DNA from: Duffyella gerundensis
GTDB lineage: Bacteria > Pseudomonadota > Gammaproteobacteria > Enterobacterales > Enterobacteriaceae
Assembly: GCF_001517405.1 (NCBI RefSeq)
Contig: NZ_LN907827.1
Coordinates: 758,616-822,615 of the forward strand
Length of the DNA: 64,000 bases
Direction of reading: 5' to 3'
Numbering within the stretch: position 1 is the stretch's first letter; each line of letters begins with the position of its first letter. The notes below the pieces were generated by a model that was not told the origin of the DNA, ran no database searches, and saw nothing but the letters and a program-made list of their open reading frames with translations. A program made the position numbers and the translations under genes. This document shows positions 44,330-56,401 of the stretch, piece by piece.

Positions 44330-45271
44330 ATGCAGGAAAATTACAAACACACCACGGTGCTCTTGGATGAGGCAGTTAACGGTCTTAACATCAAAGCAGA
44401 CGGTATTTACATTGACGGCACTTTCGGGCGCGGTGGTCATTCACGCCTGATCCTTTCTCATTTAGGTGAACAGGGACGCTTGATTGCTATCGATCGCGAC
44501 CCTGAAGCGATTGCCGCCGCCGCATTAATCAATGATCCCCGGTTTTCCATCGTACACGGGCCTTTCTCTCAGTTAAGCGATTATGTCGATGAACGCGGCT
44601 TACGCGGCAACATTGACGGCATTTTGCTGGATCTCGGCGTCTCCTCGCCGCAGCTTGACGATGCAGAACGCGGCTTCTCCTTTATGCGTGACGGCCCGCT
44701 GGACATGCGCATGGATCCTTCTCGCGGAGTATCCGCCGCAGAATGGCTGTTGAAGGCTGATGAAGCAGATATCGCCTTTGTGCTGAAAACCTTTGGCGAA
44801 GAACGCTTTGCTAAGCGAATTGCGCGCGCCATCGTTGAGCGTAATCGCGAACAGCCAATGACGCGTACCAAAGAACTGGCCGAAGTTATCTACGTTGCCA
44901 CGCCGGTGAAGGATAAGTTCAAACATCCGGCGACCCGCAGTTTCCAGGCGATACGTATCTGGGTAAACAGCGAGCTGGAAGAGATTGAAAGGGCGCTTAA
45001 AGGTGCGCTTGATGTGCTGGCACCACAGGGCAGATTATCCGTTATCAGTTTCCATTCGCTGGAAGATCGCATCGTGAAGCGTTTTATGCGCGAACAGAGT
45101 CGCGGTCCACAGGTGCCGGCCGGCTTACCGCTGACCGAAGCGCAGTTGCAGAAGATGGGTGGTCGCGGCTTGAAAGCGTTAGGCAAAATGATGCCAGGCG
45201 AAAGTGAAGTGGCGGAGAATCCGCGTGCGCGCAGTTCGGTACTGCGTATTGCGGAAAGGACCGACGCATGA
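44330..45271 (+). CDS. rsmH: 16S rRNA C1402 N4-methyltransferase (MraW)
   Basis: Methylates N4 of C1402 in 16S rRNA, tuning the decoding centre. 313 residues as in E. coli. SAM-binding [12 protein letters not shown] near 29-40, the central [20 protein letters not shown] around 99-118, the family motif [16 protein letters not shown] near 205 and [15 protein letters not shown] near 241 are all present. The stop overlaps the ftsL ATG (ATGA). Confidence 0.97.
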   Translation: MQENYKHTTVLLDEAVNGLNIKADGIYIDGTFGRGGHSRLILSHLGEQGRLIAIDRDPEAIAAAALINDPRFSIVHGPFSQLSDYVDERGLRGNIDGILLDLGVSSPQLDDAERGFSFMRDGPLDMRMDPSRGVSAAEWLLKADEADIAFVLKTFGEERFAKRIARAIVERNREQPMTRTKELAEVIYVATPVKDKFKHPATRSFQAIRIWVNSELEEIERALKGALDVLAPQGRLSVISFHSLEDRIVKRFMREQSRGPQVPAGLPLTEAQLQKMGGRGLKALGKMMPGESEVAENPRARSSVLRIAERTDA

Positions 45272-45588
45272 TTGGCAACGAGCGCCACAGCCTGCCGGGC
45301 GTGATTGGCGGCGATCTGCTGCGTCACGGCAAAATTCCGGTAATTACGCTGATCGCGGTGCTGGTATCGGCAGTGCTGGTAGTGACCACGGCGCATAAAA
45401 CGCGCCTGTTAACTGCCCAGCGCGAGCAGCTGGTGCTGGAGCGTGACGCTCTGGATATTGAGTGGCGTAACCTGATCCTTGAAGAGAACGCGCTGGGCGA
45501 CCACAGTCGGGTCGAGCGCACCGCGACGGATAAGCTTCATCTTCAACATGTTGATCCAGCACAGGAAAATATTATTGTACAGCAATAA
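45268..45588 (+). CDS. ftsL: Cell division protein FtsL
   Basis: Bitopic divisome protein that, with FtsB and FtsQ, activates FtsWI septal synthesis. The 106-residue protein has a short cytoplasmic part, one transmembrane helix (about 21-38) and a periplasmic coiled-coil with [19 protein letters not shown]. It is about 15 residues shorter than E. coli FtsL: the cytoplasmic tail begins at [14 protein letters not shown]. An upstream start would have to lie within the rsmH end, and none in frame is evident. The coiled coil and C-terminus are near-identical to the E. coli protein. Confidence 0.95.
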   Translation: MIGNERHSLPGVIGGDLLRHGKIPVITLIAVLVSAVLVVTTAHKTRLLTAQREQLVLERDALDIEWRNLILEENALGDHSRVERTATDKLHLQHVDPAQENIIVQQ

Positions 45589-45603
45589 GGAATACCCGAT
45601 TCA

Positions 45604-47370
45604 ATGAGCGCCGGGAAACGCACGCTGAAATTGAAGAAACCGGAAGATAAAGCCAGCTTTGTAAGCTGGCGTTTTGCGTTGCTGTGCGGCTGTATTCTTC
45701 TGGCGCTGGTTGGCCTGTTGTTGCGCGTAGCCTATCTGCAGGTGATTAATCCCGATCGGCTGGTTCGCGAAGGCGATATGCGTTCCCTGCGCGTGCAGGC
45801 GGTGCCAACGGCTCGCGGCATGATCAGCGATCGCGCCGGACGGCCGCTGGCGGTGAGCGTGCCAGTAAACGCCATCTGGGCCGATCCAAAAGAGTTACAC
45901 GATCGCGGCGGCATCACGCTGGACAGCCGCTGGAAGGCGCTTTCCGATGCGCTCTCTATTCCGCTCGATCAACTGGCAAGCCGCGTTAATGCGAATCCAA
46001 AAGGGCGCTTCGTTTATCTGGCGCGTCAAATCAATCCCGCCATCGGCGACTACATCAAGAAACTGAAGTTGCCGGGCATTCATCTGCGCGAAGAGTCACG
46101 CCGCTATTATCCGGCCGGGCAGGTCACTTCACACCTGATTGGCTTTACCAATATCGACGGGCAGGGCATTGAAGGCGTTGAAAAGAGCTTTGATAAGTGG
46201 CTGACCGGCCAGCCGGGCGAACGCACCGTGCGTAAAGATCGCTTTGGTCGGGTGATTGAAGATGTTTCATCGGTCGACAGCCAGGCAGCCCATAACCTGA
46301 CGCTCAGTATCGATGAACGCCTGCAGGCTCTCGTCTATCGCGAACTCAACAATGCCGTCGCCTTTAACAAAGCAGAATCGGGCACCGCGGTACTGGTTGA
46401 TGTGAACACCGGCGAAGTATTGGCGATGGCCAACAGCCCTGCGTACAACCCTAATAATCTCAGCAACACGCCAAAAGATGTGATGCGTAACCGGGCCATC
46501 ACCGACATCTTCGAGCCTGGCTCGACGGTCAAACCGATGGTGGTCATGGCGGCGCTGCAGCGTGGCGTAGTGAAAGAGAACAGCGTGCTGCATACCGTGC
46601 CATATCGGGTAAATGGTCACGAGATCAAAGACGTGGCACGTTATAACGAATTGACCCTGACCGGCGTATTACAGAAGTCGAGTAACGTGGGCGTATCCAA
46701 ACTCGCGTTAGCGATGCCCTCCTCAGCGTTAGTAGATACTTACTCACGTTTTGGACTGGGGAAAGCGACCAATCTGGGATTGGTCGGGGAAAGCAGTGGT
46801 TTATATCCGCAAAAACAACGGTGGTCTGACATTGAGAGGGCCACCTTCTCCTTTGGCTACGGGCTAATGGTAACGCCGTTACAGTTAGCGCGTGTCTACG
46901 CCACCATCGGCAGTTATGGCATACATCGTCCGCTCTCCATTACTAAAGTTGATCCGCCCGTTGCCGGCGAACGTGTTTTTCCCGAGTCGCTGGTGAAAAC
47001 CGTGGTGCATATGATGGAAAGCGTAGCCTTACCGGGCGGCGGTGGCGTGAAGGCTGCGATCAAGGGCTACCGAATTGCGATCAAAACCGGTACCGCGAAA
47101 AAAGTTGGCCCGGATGGCCGTTACGTTAACAAATACATTGCTTACACCGCGGGCGTTGCGCCTGCCAGTCAGCCCCGTTTTGCGCTGGTGGTGGTGATTA
47201 ACGATCCACAGGCAGGCAAATATTATGGCGGGGCGGTATCGGCACCGGTGTTTGGTGCCATCATGGGCGGCGTGTTACGCACCATGAACATTGAGCCTGA
47301 TGCGTTACCGAGCGGTGATAAAAGCGAAATGGTGAACAACATTAAAGAGGGTTCCAGTGACAGATCGTAA
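45604..47370 (+). CDS. ftsI: Septal peptidoglycan transpeptidase FtsI (PBP3)
   Basis: Division-specific DD-transpeptidase cross-linking septal peptidoglycan; target of aztreonam. 588 residues, equal to E. coli. A cytoplasmic N-terminus and one transmembrane segment (about 20-40) are followed by the pedestal domain and the penicillin-binding domain. The active-site serine is S307 in [11 protein letters not shown] is in KSSNVGVSK, and K494 begins KTGT. The C-terminal processing region resembles that removed by Prc in E. coli. The 3' end overlaps murE by 14 bases. Confidence 0.98.
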   Translation: MSAGKRTLKLKKPEDKASFVSWRFALLCGCILLALVGLLLRVAYLQVINPDRLVREGDMRSLRVQAVPTARGMISDRAGRPLAVSVPVNAIWADPKELHDRGGITLDSRWKALSDALSIPLDQLASRVNANPKGRFVYLARQINPAIGDYIKKLKLPGIHLREESRRYYPAGQVTSHLIGFTNIDGQGIEGVEKSFDKWLTGQPGERTVRKDRFGRVIEDVSSVDSQAAHNLTLSIDERLQALVYRELNNAVAFNKAESGTAVLVDVNTGEVLAMANSPAYNPNNLSNTPKDVMRNRAITDIFEPGSTVKPMVVMAALQRGVVKENSVLHTVPYRVNGHEIKDVARYNELTLTGVLQKSSNVGVSKLALAMPSSALVDTYSRFGLGKATNLGLVGESSGLYPQKQRWSDIERATFSFGYGLMVTPLQLARVYATIGSYGIHRPLSITKVDPPVAGERVFPESLVKTVVHMMESVALPGGGGVKAAIKGYRIAIKTGTAKKVGPDGRYVNKYIAYTAGVAPASQPRFALVVVINDPQAGKYYGGAVSAPVFGAIMGGVLRTMNIEPDALPSGDKSEMVNNIKEGSSDRS

Positions 47371-48844
47371 CTTGCGCGAGCTGGTGGCGCCGTGGGTAAG
47401 CGGCGCGCCATCGCGTCCGCTTCGCGACATGACACTTGATAGCCGCGCGGCGGCATCGGGCGATCTGTTTGTCGCAGTCGCAGGTCATCACGTTGATGGT
47501 CGGCATTTTATTCCGCAAGCCATTGCCCAGGGCGTGGCGGCGATCATCGCGGAAGCAGAAGGCGAAGCTGAAGACGGAGATATCCGCGACATGCATGGCG
47601 TGCCGGTTATCTATCTTGCTCAGCTGCAGCAGCGCCTTTCTGCGCTGGCGGGACGCTTCTACCAGCAGCCTGCCGATAAGCTGCGCCTGATTGGCGTGAC
47701 CGGCACCAATGGCAAAACGACGACTACGCAGCTGCTGGCGCAGTGGGCGCAGCTGTTGGGAGAAAACAGTGCGGTGATGGGCACGGTGGGCAACGGCCTG
47801 TACGGCGAGTTGACGCCAGCTGAAAACACCACCGGTTCAGCGGTTGAAGTGCAGCAGCTGTTGCACAGCCTGCAACAGCGCGGCGCGACGCTGGCGGCAA
47901 TGGAAGTCTCTTCACACGGGCTGGTACAGCATCGCGTTGCGGCGCTGCCTTTCTCCGCGGGCGTGTTCACCAATCTCAGTCGCGATCATCTCGATTATCA
48001 CGGTGATATGGCGCAGTACGAAGCCGCTAAATGGTTGCTCTTCTCTGAGCACAGCGTCGGCGTCGTCGTGATCAACGCTGATGATGAAACGGGTTTTCGC
48101 TGGCTGCAAAATCTGCCCGACGCGGTTGCGGTCACCATGGCTGAAAACCTCGAGCCGGGCTGTCGCGGTCGCTGGTTAAAAGCCACCGCGGTGAGCTATC
48201 ACGACAACGGCGCGACCGTTGCATTTGCCTCAAGCTGGGGCGAAGGCACAATCGAAAGCCGCCTGATGGGGGCGTTTAACGTCAGCAATCTTCTGCTGGC
48301 GTTGGCCACGCTGCTGGCGCTTGATTATCCCCTTGCGCAGTTGATCGCCACTGGCAACCAACTGCAACCGGTCTGCGGGCGTATGGAAGTGTTCAGCGCG
48401 CCAGGCAAGCCGGTGGTGGTGGTCGATTATGCCCATACGCCAGATGCGCTGGAAAAAGCGCTTGAAGCGGCGCGTTTGCACTGCAAAGGCCAGCTATGGT
48501 GCCTGTTTGGCTGCGGCGGCGATCGCGACAAAGGTAAACGTCCGCTGATGGGCGCGATTGCTGAGCAGTTTGCCGATGTTGTGGTGATCACCGACGATAA
48601 TCCACGCGGCGAAGATCCCAAAGCGATAGTGGACGATATCCTCACTGGCTTGCTTGACCCGGGCCGCGTGCGCGTCGTTGCTGGTCGGGCACAGGCGGTA
48701 ACTAACAGCATCATGCAGGCCAAACCTGACGACATTGTGCTGGTCGCTGGCAAAGGCCATGAAGATTATCAAATTGTCGGCAATCGCCGACTCGACTATT
48801 CCGACCGCCTGACCGTGGCGCGCCTGCTGGGAGTGATTGCATGA
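47357..48844 (+). CDS. murE: UDP-MurNAc-L-Ala-D-Glu:meso-DAP ligase
   Basis: Adds meso-diaminopimelate to the peptidoglycan precursor in the cytoplasm. A GTG start after AGAGGG gives 495 residues, as in E. coli. The Mur ligase ATP loop GTNGKTTTT is near 116, MEVSSHGL near 181, the carbamylated-lysine region near 224 and DDNPRGED near 414. The DNPR motif marks meso-DAP rather than lysine specificity. The start lies inside ftsI and the stop overlaps murF (ATGA-type), indicating coupled translation. Confidence 0.97.
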   Translation: MTDRNLRELVAPWVSGAPSRPLRDMTLDSRAAASGDLFVAVAGHHVDGRHFIPQAIAQGVAAIIAEAEGEAEDGDIRDMHGVPVIYLAQLQQRLSALAGRFYQQPADKLRLIGVTGTNGKTTTTQLLAQWAQLLGENSAVMGTVGNGLYGELTPAENTTGSAVEVQQLLHSLQQRGATLAAMEVSSHGLVQHRVAALPFSAGVFTNLSRDHLDYHGDMAQYEAAKWLLFSEHSVGVVVINADDETGFRWLQNLPDAVAVTMAENLEPGCRGRWLKATAVSYHDNGATVAFASSWGEGTIESRLMGAFNVSNLLLALATLLALDYPLAQLIATGNQLQPVCGRMEVFSAPGKPVVVVDYAHTPDALEKALEAARLHCKGQLWCLFGCGGDRDKGKRPLMGAIAEQFADVVVITDDNPRGEDPKAIVDDILTGLLDPGRVRVVAGRAQAVTNSIMQAKPDDIVLVAGKGHEDYQIVGNRRLDYSDRLTVARLLGVIA

Positions 48845-50202
48845 TTACCTTCAGTTTAGAGACGCTGGCCGCTATCACTGGCGGTGAGCTGATTGGCGAA
48901 AACGTGCGCATCAGCGAAGTCACCACCGATACGCGAAAAGTCACCGCGGGCTCTCTGTTTATTGCGCTATCAGGCGAACGCTTCGATGCGCACGACTTTA
49001 TCGATCAGGCTGCAGGGCAGGGCGCTGCCGCGTTATTAGTGAGTCGACCCCTCTCTACGGATATCCCTCAGGTGCGTGTCAGCGATACGCGCATTGCGCT
49101 GGGCCAGATTGCGGCCTGGGTGCGTCAGCACGCCAGTGCACGCGTGGTGGCGTTAACCGGCTCATCCGGCAAAACCTCGGTAAAAGAGATGACCGCGGCG
49201 ATTCTGCGCCAGTGCGGCGAAACGCTCTATACCGCAGGCAACCTGAACAATGACATCGGCGTGCCGTTGACGCTGTTGCGCCTGACCCCACAACATCAAT
49301 ACGCCGTAATCGAACTGGGTGCTAATCATCAGGGCGAGATCGCTTACACCACGGCACTGACTTCGCCGGAAGCGGCGCTGATCAACAATCTTGCCGCGGC
49401 GCATCTTGAAGGTTTCGGTTCCCTCGCGGGCGTGGCCAAAGCCAAAGGCGAAATTTTTGCCGGTCTGCCCGAAAAAGGCATCGCCATTGTTAACCTGCAA
49501 AGCCATGACTTATCAGGCTGGCAGCCGCAGCTGGCGGACAAAACGCTGTGGCGTTTCACTGCTGAAGGCAATGAGAACAGCGAGTTTTACACCAGCGATC
49601 TGCAGATGACCGCACAGGGCAGCCGCTTTACGCTGCATACCCCGCGTGGCGCGATTGCTATCACGCTGCCGCTGCCTGGTCGCCACAACATCGCTAATGC
49701 GCTGGCTGCCGCGGCGCTGGCGCTGGCAGTTGATGCGCCGCTCGACGCGATCCAGGCCGGTCTGAGCCAGTTGCAGGCAGTGCCAGGCCGTTTGTTTCCA
49801 GTGGTGCTGACGCCGGGACAGCTGATTCTTGACGACAGCTATAACGCCAACGTGGGCTCAATGACCGCCGCGGTGAATGTGCTGGCTGATATGCCGGGCT
49901 ATCGCGTTTTTGTGGTGGGCGATATGGCTGAGCTGGGTGAGCAGTCGGTGCAGTGTCACCGTGACGTCGGCCAGGCCGCGCGCGATGCCGGTATCGATAA
50001 GGTGCTTAGCGTAGGTACATTAAGTCGCGATATCAGCGAAACCAGCGGCGTTGGCGAACATTTCAGCGAAAAAACTGCCCTAACTGAACGTTTACGAAAT
50101 TTATTGTCCGAACATGCGGCGATGACCATTTTAATCAAAGGTTCACGTAGTGCCGCCATGGAGCAGGTAGTACAGAGCTTACAGGAGAAAGGAACATGTT
50201 AG
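48841..50202 (+). CDS. murF: UDP-MurNAc-tripeptide:D-Ala-D-Ala ligase
   Basis: Adds D-alanyl-D-alanine, completing the cytoplasmic UDP-MurNAc pentapeptide. 453 residues (E. coli 452). ATP loop [13 protein letters not shown] near 105, followed by [13 protein letters not shown] and [13 protein letters not shown]; the C-terminal domain has [11 protein letters not shown] near 337. Overlaps murE by four bases and mraY by seven. Confidence 0.97.
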   Translation: MITFSLETLAAITGGELIGENVRISEVTTDTRKVTAGSLFIALSGERFDAHDFIDQAAGQGAAALLVSRPLSTDIPQVRVSDTRIALGQIAAWVRQHASARVVALTGSSGKTSVKEMTAAILRQCGETLYTAGNLNNDIGVPLTLLRLTPQHQYAVIELGANHQGEIAYTTALTSPEAALINNLAAAHLEGFGSLAGVAKAKGEIFAGLPEKGIAIVNLQSHDLSGWQPQLADKTLWRFTAEGNENSEFYTSDLQMTAQGSRFTLHTPRGAIAITLPLPGRHNIANALAAAALALAVDAPLDAIQAGLSQLQAVPGRLFPVVLTPGQLILDDSYNANVGSMTAAVNVLADMPGYRVFVVGDMAELGEQSVQCHRDVGQAARDAGIDKVLSVGTLSRDISETSGVGEHFSEKTALTERLRNLLSEHAAMTILIKGSRSAAMEQVVQSLQEKGTC

Positions 50203-51278
50203 TCTGGCTGGCCGAGCATCTGGTCGTTTTCTATTCTGGTTTTAACGTCTTTTCTTACCTGACGTTTCGCGCCATTGTCAGCCTGCTGACCGCGCTGTTC
50301 CTCTGCTTATGGATGGGCCCACGTCTGATCGCCTGGCTGCAAAAGCTGCAGATTGGCCAGGTCGTGCGTAACGATGGTCCTGAATCGCATTTCAGTAAGC
50401 GCGGTACGCCGACCATGGGCGGCATCATGATCCTCGCCTCCATTACCATTTCGGTGCTGATGTGGGCCTATCCTTCCAATCCGTACGTCTGGTGCGTGCT
50501 GTTTGTGCTGGTGGGCTACGGCATCGTTGGCTTTGTAGATGATTATCGCAAGGTCGTACGCAAAGACACCAAAGGGCTGATCGCTCGCTGGAAATATTTC
50601 TGGCAGTCGGTTATCGCGCTGGTGATGGCGTTTGGCATGTACAGCATTGGCAAAGATACGCCCGCAACCGAGCTGGTTGTGCCTTTTTTCAAGGATGTTA
50701 TGCCGCAGTTGGGGCTGCTCTATGTGGCGCTGGCGTACTTCGTGATTGTCGGTACCAGCAACGCGGTCAACCTCACCGATGGGCTGGATGGCCTCGCTAT
50801 TATGCCAACGGTGTTTGTGGCTGCCGGTTTTGCACTGGTAGCCTGGGCGACCGGTAACGTTAACTTTGCGGAATACCTGCACATTCCTTATCTGCGCCAT
50901 GCGGGTGAGCTGGTGATCGTCTGCACGGCTATCGTCGGCGCGGGCCTCGGTTTTCTGTGGTTTAACACCTATCCGGCTCAGGTTTTCATGGGCGATGTAG
51001 GCTCGCTGGCGCTGGGCGGCGCGCTGGGCACGATTGCCGTACTGCTGCGTCAGGAGTTTTTACTGCTGATCATGGGCGGGGTTTTCGTGGTGGAAACGCT
51101 GTCGGTGATTCTGCAGGTTGGTTCATTTAAGCTGCGCGGCCAGCGTATTTTCCGCATGGCACCTATTCATCACCATTATGAGCTGAAAGGCTGGCCGGAG
51201 CCGCGCGTCATTGTGCGCTTCTGGATTATTTCGCTGATGCTGGTGCTGATCGGCCTGGCTACGCTGAAGGTGCGTTAA
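50196..51278 (+). CDS. mraY: Phospho-MurNAc-pentapeptide translocase
   Basis: Integral membrane enzyme that transfers phospho-MurNAc-pentapeptide to undecaprenyl phosphate, forming lipid I. 360 residues, equal to E. coli, with about ten transmembrane helices. Catalytic landmarks: VDDYRK near 115 (two aspartates), [10 protein letters not shown] near 190 with D193 and D196, [11 protein letters not shown] near 265 and the HHHYE motif ([10 protein letters not shown]) near 324. Begins within the end of murF. Confidence 0.98.
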   Translation: MLVWLAEHLVVFYSGFNVFSYLTFRAIVSLLTALFLCLWMGPRLIAWLQKLQIGQVVRNDGPESHFSKRGTPTMGGIMILASITISVLMWAYPSNPYVWCVLFVLVGYGIVGFVDDYRKVVRKDTKGLIARWKYFWQSVIALVMAFGMYSIGKDTPATELVVPFFKDVMPQLGLLYVALAYFVIVGTSNAVNLTDGLDGLAIMPTVFVAAGFALVAWATGNVNFAEYLHIPYLRHAGELVIVCTAIVGAGLGFLWFNTYPAQVFMGDVGSLALGGALGTIAVLLRQEFLLLIMGGVFVVETLSVILQVGSFKLRGQRIFRMAPIHHHYELKGWPEPRVIVRFWIISLMLVLIGLATLKVR

Positions 51279-51280
51279 TT

Positions 51281-52597
51281 ATGGCTGACTATCAGGGCAG
51301 AAACGTTGTCATTATCGGGTTAGGCCTTACCGGGCTCTCCTGTGTGGATTTTTTCCTCGCGCAGGGCGTGACGCCGCGCGTGATGGATACCCGCATTGCG
51401 CCGCCTGGTATCGATAAACTGCCCGAAACGGTCGAATGCCATACCGGCGATTTGAACCTCAGCTGGTTACTCAACAGCGATCTGATCGTCGCCAGCCCCG
51501 GTATGGCGCTGGCGCACCCGGCGCTGATGGAAGCCGCGGATGCCGGGATTGAAATCATTGGCGACATTGAGCTCTTTTGCCGTGAAGCGCAGGCGCCCAT
51601 CGTGGCGATCACCGGCTCCAATGGTAAAAGTACCGTGACCACGCTGGTCGGTGAAATGGCCCGCGCTGCTGGCTGGTCTGTTGGCGTGGGCGGTAACATC
51701 GGCTTGCCCGCGCTGAGCCTGCTAAAAACCCCGGCTCAGCTGTATGTGCTTGAGCTGTCGAGCTTTCAGCTGGAAACCACATGGAGCCTGCAGGCGGCGG
51801 CGGCCACTATTCTGAACGTGACAGAAGATCATATGGATCGCTATCCGCTTGGGATGCAGCAATACCGTGCGGCCAAACTGCGCATTTATGAGCAGGCCGA
51901 CGTCTGCATCGTCAACGCTGACGATGCGCTGACCATGCCGGTGCGCGGGGCGGACAAGCGCTGCGTGAGCTTTGGTATTGATGTCGGCGATTATCATCTT
52001 AATCGCCAGCAGGGCAGTACCTGGCTGCGGGTTAAAGGCGAGAAAGTGCTCAACAGCGATGAAATGAAGCTGGTAGGCCAGCATAACTATACCAATGCCC
52101 TGGCGGCGCTGGCGCTGGCTGATGCGGTTAACCTGCCGCGTGCTTCCAGCCTGAAAGCATTAACGACCTTCACCGGCTTGCCGCACCGCTTTCAACTGGT
52201 GCATGAACAGCGCGGTGTGCGCTGGATCAACGATTCTAAAGCCACCAACGTCGGCAGTACCGAAGCGGCGTTGCAGGGCCTGCAGGTCAAAGGCACGCTG
52301 TGGCTGCTGCTTGGCGGTGACGGCAAATCGGCCGACTTTTCTGCACTCGTTCCCTATTTAGCCGCCGACAATATTCGCGTTTACGCCTTTGGCCGCGATG
52401 GCGCTCAACTGGCTGCGCTGCGCCCGGACATTTCCGTACGCTGCGATACGCTACAGCAGGCCGTAACGGCCATCGCATCGCAGGTGCAAAGCGGTGACAT
52501 GGTATTGCTCTCTCCGGCCTGCGCCAGCCTTGACCAATTTCGCAATTTCGAACAGCGCGGCGATGCGTTCGCGCAGCTGGCAAGGGAGTTAGGTTGA
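51281..52597 (+). CDS. murD: UDP-MurNAc-L-Ala:D-Glu ligase
   Basis: Adds D-glutamate to UDP-MurNAc-L-Ala. 438 residues, equal to E. coli. The N-terminal Rossmann-like domain starts [13 protein letters not shown]; the ATP loop [13 protein letters not shown] is near 112, [10 protein letters not shown] near 157, [11 protein letters not shown] near 182 and [12 protein letters not shown] near 316. Starts two bases after mraY; the stop overlaps the ftsW ATG by one base. Confidence 0.98.
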   Translation: MADYQGRNVVIIGLGLTGLSCVDFFLAQGVTPRVMDTRIAPPGIDKLPETVECHTGDLNLSWLLNSDLIVASPGMALAHPALMEAADAGIEIIGDIELFCREAQAPIVAITGSNGKSTVTTLVGEMARAAGWSVGVGGNIGLPALSLLKTPAQLYVLELSSFQLETTWSLQAAAATILNVTEDHMDRYPLGMQQYRAAKLRIYEQADVCIVNADDALTMPVRGADKRCVSFGIDVGDYHLNRQQGSTWLRVKGEKVLNSDEMKLVGQHNYTNALAALALADAVNLPRASSLKALTTFTGLPHRFQLVHEQRGVRWINDSKATNVGSTEAALQGLQVKGTLWLLLGGDGKSADFSALVPYLAADNIRVYAFGRDGAQLAALRPDISVRCDTLQQAVTAIASQVQSGDMVLLSPACASLDQFRNFEQRGDAFAQLARELG

Positions 52598-53811
52598 TGA
52601 AATTTCCCGGCATAAGCCTCGCGGGAGGCCTGCCCAACCGCCTGAAAGAGTGGGTGATGGGCACCCGCGAAAAAGATACCGCCAGCATGGTGTTGTACGA
52701 TCGCACTTTGCTTTGGCTGACCTTTGGCCTGGCGATTATCGGCTTTGTAATGGTGACCTCTGCATCGATGCCGGTCGGTCAGCGACTCAACGACGACGCT
52801 TTTTACTTTGCCAAACGCGACGCTTTTTATCTGATTCTGGCGCTGGGTATGGCGCTGGTGACGCTGCGCGTGCCGATGGATTTCTGGCAGCGCTACAGCA
52901 ACATGATGCTGCTGGTCACGGTGCTGATGTTGCTGGTGGTGCTGGTAGTGGGTAGCTCGGTAAACGGTGCATCGCGCTGGATTGCCCTTGGCCCCTTACG
53001 TATCCAGCCAGCTGAACTCTCCAAGCTGTCGCTGTTTTGCTATCTCGCCAGCTATCTGGTGCGCAAGGTTGAGGAAGTACGTAATAACTTCTGGGGTTTC
53101 TGCAAACCGATGGGCGTGATGGTGGTGCTGGCCGTGCTGCTGCTGGCTCAGCCTGACCTCGGTACGGTGGTTGTGCTGTTTGTGACTACGCTGGCCATGC
53201 TCTTCCTGGCGGGAGCCAAACTGTGGCAGTTTTTGGCGATTATCGGCTCCGGCATCTTTGCCGTGATCCTGCTGATTATTGCTGAACCTTATCGTATGCG
53301 CCGCGTGACCTCATTCTGGAATCCATGGGAAGATCCCTTCGGCAGCGGCTATCAGCTGACACAGTCGTTAATGGCTTTTGGTCGTGGAGAGTTCTGGGGA
53401 CAAGGTCTGGGGAATTCAGTGCAGAAGCTGGAATATCTGCCGGAGGCCCATACCGATTTTATCTTCTCAATCATCGGTGAAGAGCTCGGTTATATCGGTG
53501 TGGTTTTAGCACTGTTGATGGTATTCTTCGTCGCTTTTCGTGCCATGTCGATTGGCCGTCGTGCGCTGGAGTTAGATCAGCGTTTTGCCGGTTTTCTCGC
53601 CTGTTCCATCGGCGTGTGGTTTAGCTTTCAGGCACTGGTTAACGTTGGTGCGGCCGCAGGCATGTTGCCAACCAAAGGCCTGACTTTGCCGCTGATCAGC
53701 TACGGTGGTTCGAGCCTGATTATTATGTCGACGGCAATTGTTTTTCTGTTACGTATTGATTATGAAACGCGGCTGGCCAAAGCACAGGCGTTTACCCGAG
53801 GTGCACGATGA
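52597..53811 (+). CDS. ftsW: Septal peptidoglycan glycosyltransferase FtsW
   Basis: SEDS-family polymerase that makes septal glycan strands together with FtsI. The ATG at 52597 (TGATG overlap with murD, AAGGGAG upstream) gives 404 residues; a TTG one codon earlier is less likely. E. coli FtsW is 414, the difference being a shorter cytoplasmic N-terminus before [16 protein letters not shown]. About ten transmembrane helices. The large periplasmic loop holds the conserved [18 protein letters not shown] segment with the catalytic Asp, and [20 protein letters not shown] lies near 355. Overlaps murG by four bases. Confidence 0.97.
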   Translation: MKFPGISLAGGLPNRLKEWVMGTREKDTASMVLYDRTLLWLTFGLAIIGFVMVTSASMPVGQRLNDDAFYFAKRDAFYLILALGMALVTLRVPMDFWQRYSNMMLLVTVLMLLVVLVVGSSVNGASRWIALGPLRIQPAELSKLSLFCYLASYLVRKVEEVRNNFWGFCKPMGVMVVLAVLLLAQPDLGTVVVLFVTTLAMLFLAGAKLWQFLAIIGSGIFAVILLIIAEPYRMRRVTSFWNPWEDPFGSGYQLTQSLMAFGRGEFWGQGLGNSVQKLEYLPEAHTDFIFSIIGEELGYIGVVLALLMVFFVAFRAMSIGRRALELDQRFAGFLACSIGVWFSFQALVNVGAAAGMLPTKGLTLPLISYGGSSLIIMSTAIVFLLRIDYETRLAKAQAFTRGAR

Positions 53812-54866
53812 GTGGAAAGCGGTTGATGGTCATGGCAGGGGGTACCGGCGGACATGTTTTCCCCGGTCTGGCCGTGGCGCATCATCTGATGGCGCAGGGC
53901 TGGCAGGTGCGCTGGCTGGGCACCGCCGACCGTATGGAGGCGGATTTGGTACCTAAACACGGTATTGAGATCGACTTCATCCGTATCAGCGGCCTGCGCG
54001 GCAAAGGAATTAAGGCGCTGCTGGCGGCGCCGGTGCGTATTTTTAACGCCTGGCGTCAGGCGCGCGCCATCATGAAGGCGTACAAGCCTGATGTGGTGCT
54101 GGGCATGGGCGGTTATGTTTCTGGCCCCGGTGGTCTTGCCGCCTGGAGCTGTGGCGTGCCGGTGGTATTGCACGAGCAGAACGGCATTGCCGGTTTAACC
54201 AACAAATGGCTGGCGAAAATCGCCACCACGGTGTTGCAGGCATTTCCTGGCGCCTTTGCGAAAGCTGACGTAGTGGGTAATCCGGTACGTACTGATGTGC
54301 TGGCGTTGCCTTTACCGGCGGTACGCCTTGCCGGTCGCACGGGCCCTGTCCGCGTGCTGGTGATAGGCGGCAGTCAGGGCGCACGCGTGCTAAATCAAAC
54401 CTTACCACAGGTCGCTGCGCAGTTAGGTGATGCGATAACGATATGGCATCAGGTTGGCAAGGGTGCGCTGCCTGTGGTGCTTGACGCTTATGCGCAGCAG
54501 GGGCAAACGCAGCACAATATTACCGAGTTTATCGATGATATGGCCGCGGCCTATGCCTGGGCTGATGTGGTGGTCTGTCGCTCCGGCGCACTTACCGTCA
54601 GCGAAGTGGCCGCTGCAGGATTACCGGCGATTTTTGTGCCTTTCCTGCATAAGGATCGCCAGCAGTACTGGAACGCGCTGCCGCTGGAAAAAGCGGGCGC
54701 GGCAAAAATTTATGAACAGCCGCAGTTCAACGCGACTGTAGTAGCAGAAACACTGAAGCAGTGGGATCGCCCCACGTTACTGACGATGGCGGAAAAAGCG
54801 CGTCAGGTAGCGATTCCCGATGCAACTGAACGCGTTGCCCGCGAAGTCGTGCAGGCAGCGCGTTAA
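53808..54866 (+). CDS. murG: UDP-GlcNAc:lipid I GlcNAc transferase
   Basis: Peripheral inner-membrane glycosyltransferase (GT28) that converts lipid I to lipid II. 352 residues (E. coli 355). Glycine-rich loops [14 protein letters not shown] near 12-25 and [14 protein letters not shown] near 187, the acceptor-site HEQNGIAG near 125, and the UDP-GlcNAc pocket region [18 protein letters not shown] around 260 are present. A 62-base gap to murC contains a small TGTGCC / GGCACA hairpin (54887-54903). Confidence 0.97.
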   Translation: MSGKRLMVMAGGTGGHVFPGLAVAHHLMAQGWQVRWLGTADRMEADLVPKHGIEIDFIRISGLRGKGIKALLAAPVRIFNAWRQARAIMKAYKPDVVLGMGGYVSGPGGLAAWSCGVPVVLHEQNGIAGLTNKWLAKIATTVLQAFPGAFAKADVVGNPVRTDVLALPLPAVRLAGRTGPVRVLVIGGSQGARVLNQTLPQVAAQLGDAITIWHQVGKGALPVVLDAYAQQGQTQHNITEFIDDMAAAYAWADVVVCRSGALTVSEVAAAGLPAIFVPFLHKDRQQYWNALPLEKAGAAKIYEQPQFNATVVAETLKQWDRPTLLTMAEKARQVAIPDATERVAREVVQAAR

Positions 54867-54928
54867 ACTGGTCGGTTATACCGGCCTGTGCCGTTCAGGC
54901 ACATGCTGAAACAGGTAATCAGGTAAAG

Positions 54929-56401
54929 ATGAATACACAACAACTGGCAAAACTGCGTACTTTCGTGCCCGAGATGCGACGTGTCCGGCACATCCATTTT
55001 GTTGGCATCGGTGGTGCTGGCATGGGCGGTATTGCTGAAGTGTTGGCTAACGAAGGCTACGAGATCAGTGGCTCCGATTTAGCCCCCAACGCGGTAACCC
55101 AGCATTTAATTAATCTGGGCGCGACCGTGTTCTTTAACCATCGTCCGGAGAATGTCTCGGGCGCGAGCGTGGTGGTGATCTCCAGTGCGGTTTCGCAGGA
55201 TAACCCCGAAATTGTTGCCGCCCGTGAGGCGCGCATCCCGGTGATTCGCCGCGCTGAAATGCTGGCTGAACTGATGCGTTATCGCCATGGCATTGCCGTC
55301 GCCGGCACGCACGGTAAAACCACTACCACCGCGATGGTATCCAGCATTTATGCCGAAGGCGGACTGGATCCGACCTTTGTAAACGGTGGATTGGTTAAGG
55401 CCGCCGGCACCCATGCGCGCTTAGGCAGCAGCCGCTATTTGATCGCCGAAGCAGACGAAAGTGACGCTTCCTTTCTCCATCTGCAGCCGATGGTGGCCAT
55501 CGTCACCAATATCGAAGCCGATCATATGGATACTTACCAGGGCGACTTCGAAAATTTAAAGCAGACCTTTATTAACTTCCTGCATAACCTGCCTTTTTAC
55601 GGTCGTGCGGTAATGTGTGTGGATGATGCGGTAATCCGCGAATTAATTCCGCGCGTCGGGCGTCACATTACTACTTACGGTTTCAGTGACGATGCCGATG
55701 TTCGTATCGAGAACTATGAGCAGCATGGCGCACAGGGCCATTTTTCGCTGGTGCGTCACGATAAACCGCGTCTTAATGTCACGCTGAATGCGCCAGGCCG
55801 CCATAACGCCCTTAATGCGGCGGCATCGGTTGCTGTAGCGACCGAAGAGGGCATCGAAGACGAAGATATCCTCGCCGCGCTGGAGAGCTTCCAGGGTACC
55901 GGACGCCGCTTTGATGTGCTGGGCGAGTTTCCGACCGACGTCGTTAATGGCTGTGCCGGTGCTGCCATGCTGGTGGACGATTACGGCCATCACCCTACCG
56001 AAGTGGATGCCACCATCAAAGCAGCTCGCGCGGGCTGGCCTGAGAAAAAACTGGTGATGATTTTTCAGCCGCATCGCTATACGCGTACCCGCGATCTCTA
56101 CGACGATTTTGCCAACGTGCTGTCGCAGGTGGATGTGCTGCTGATGCTGGATGTCTATTCCGCTGGCGAAACCCCGATTCCTGGCGCTGATAGCCGGGCG
56201 TTGTGCCGGACGATTCGCAGTCGTGGCAAAGTTGACCCGATTCTGGTCCCCGATCACGATGATGTCGCCGCGATGCTGGCGCCGGTGCTTTCCGGCAACG
56301 ATCTGGTGATGGTTCAGGGCGCGGGTAATATTGGTAAAATTGCCCGTACGCTGGCAGAACATAAACTGATTCCGCAGGTTAAGGAGGAGCATCATGGCTG
56401 A
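54929..56401 (+). CDS. murC: UDP-MurNAc:L-alanine ligase
   Basis: Adds the first amino acid, L-alanine, to UDP-MurNAc. 490 residues (E. coli 491). UDP-binding [17 protein letters not shown] around 23-39, the ATP loop [13 protein letters not shown] near 126, [12 protein letters not shown] near 173 and the C-terminal [13 protein letters not shown] near 349. The stop overlaps ddlB by eight bases, with AAGGAGG, the ddlB ribosome binding site, in its 3' end. Confidence 0.97.
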   Translation: MNTQQLAKLRTFVPEMRRVRHIHFVGIGGAGMGGIAEVLANEGYEISGSDLAPNAVTQHLINLGATVFFNHRPENVSGASVVVISSAVSQDNPEIVAAREARIPVIRRAEMLAELMRYRHGIAVAGTHGKTTTTAMVSSIYAEGGLDPTFVNGGLVKAAGTHARLGSSRYLIAEADESDASFLHLQPMVAIVTNIEADHMDTYQGDFENLKQTFINFLHNLPFYGRAVMCVDDAVIRELIPRVGRHITTYGFSDDADVRIENYEQHGAQGHFSLVRHDKPRLNVTLNAPGRHNALNAAASVAVATEEGIEDEDILAALESFQGTGRRFDVLGEFPTDVVNGCAGAAMLVDDYGHHPTEVDATIKAARAGWPEKKLVMIFQPHRYTRTRDLYDDFANVLSQVDVLLMLDVYSAGETPIPGADSRALCRTIRSRGKVDPILVPDHDDVAAMLAPVLSGNDLVMVQGAGNIGKIARTLAEHKLIPQVKEEHHG

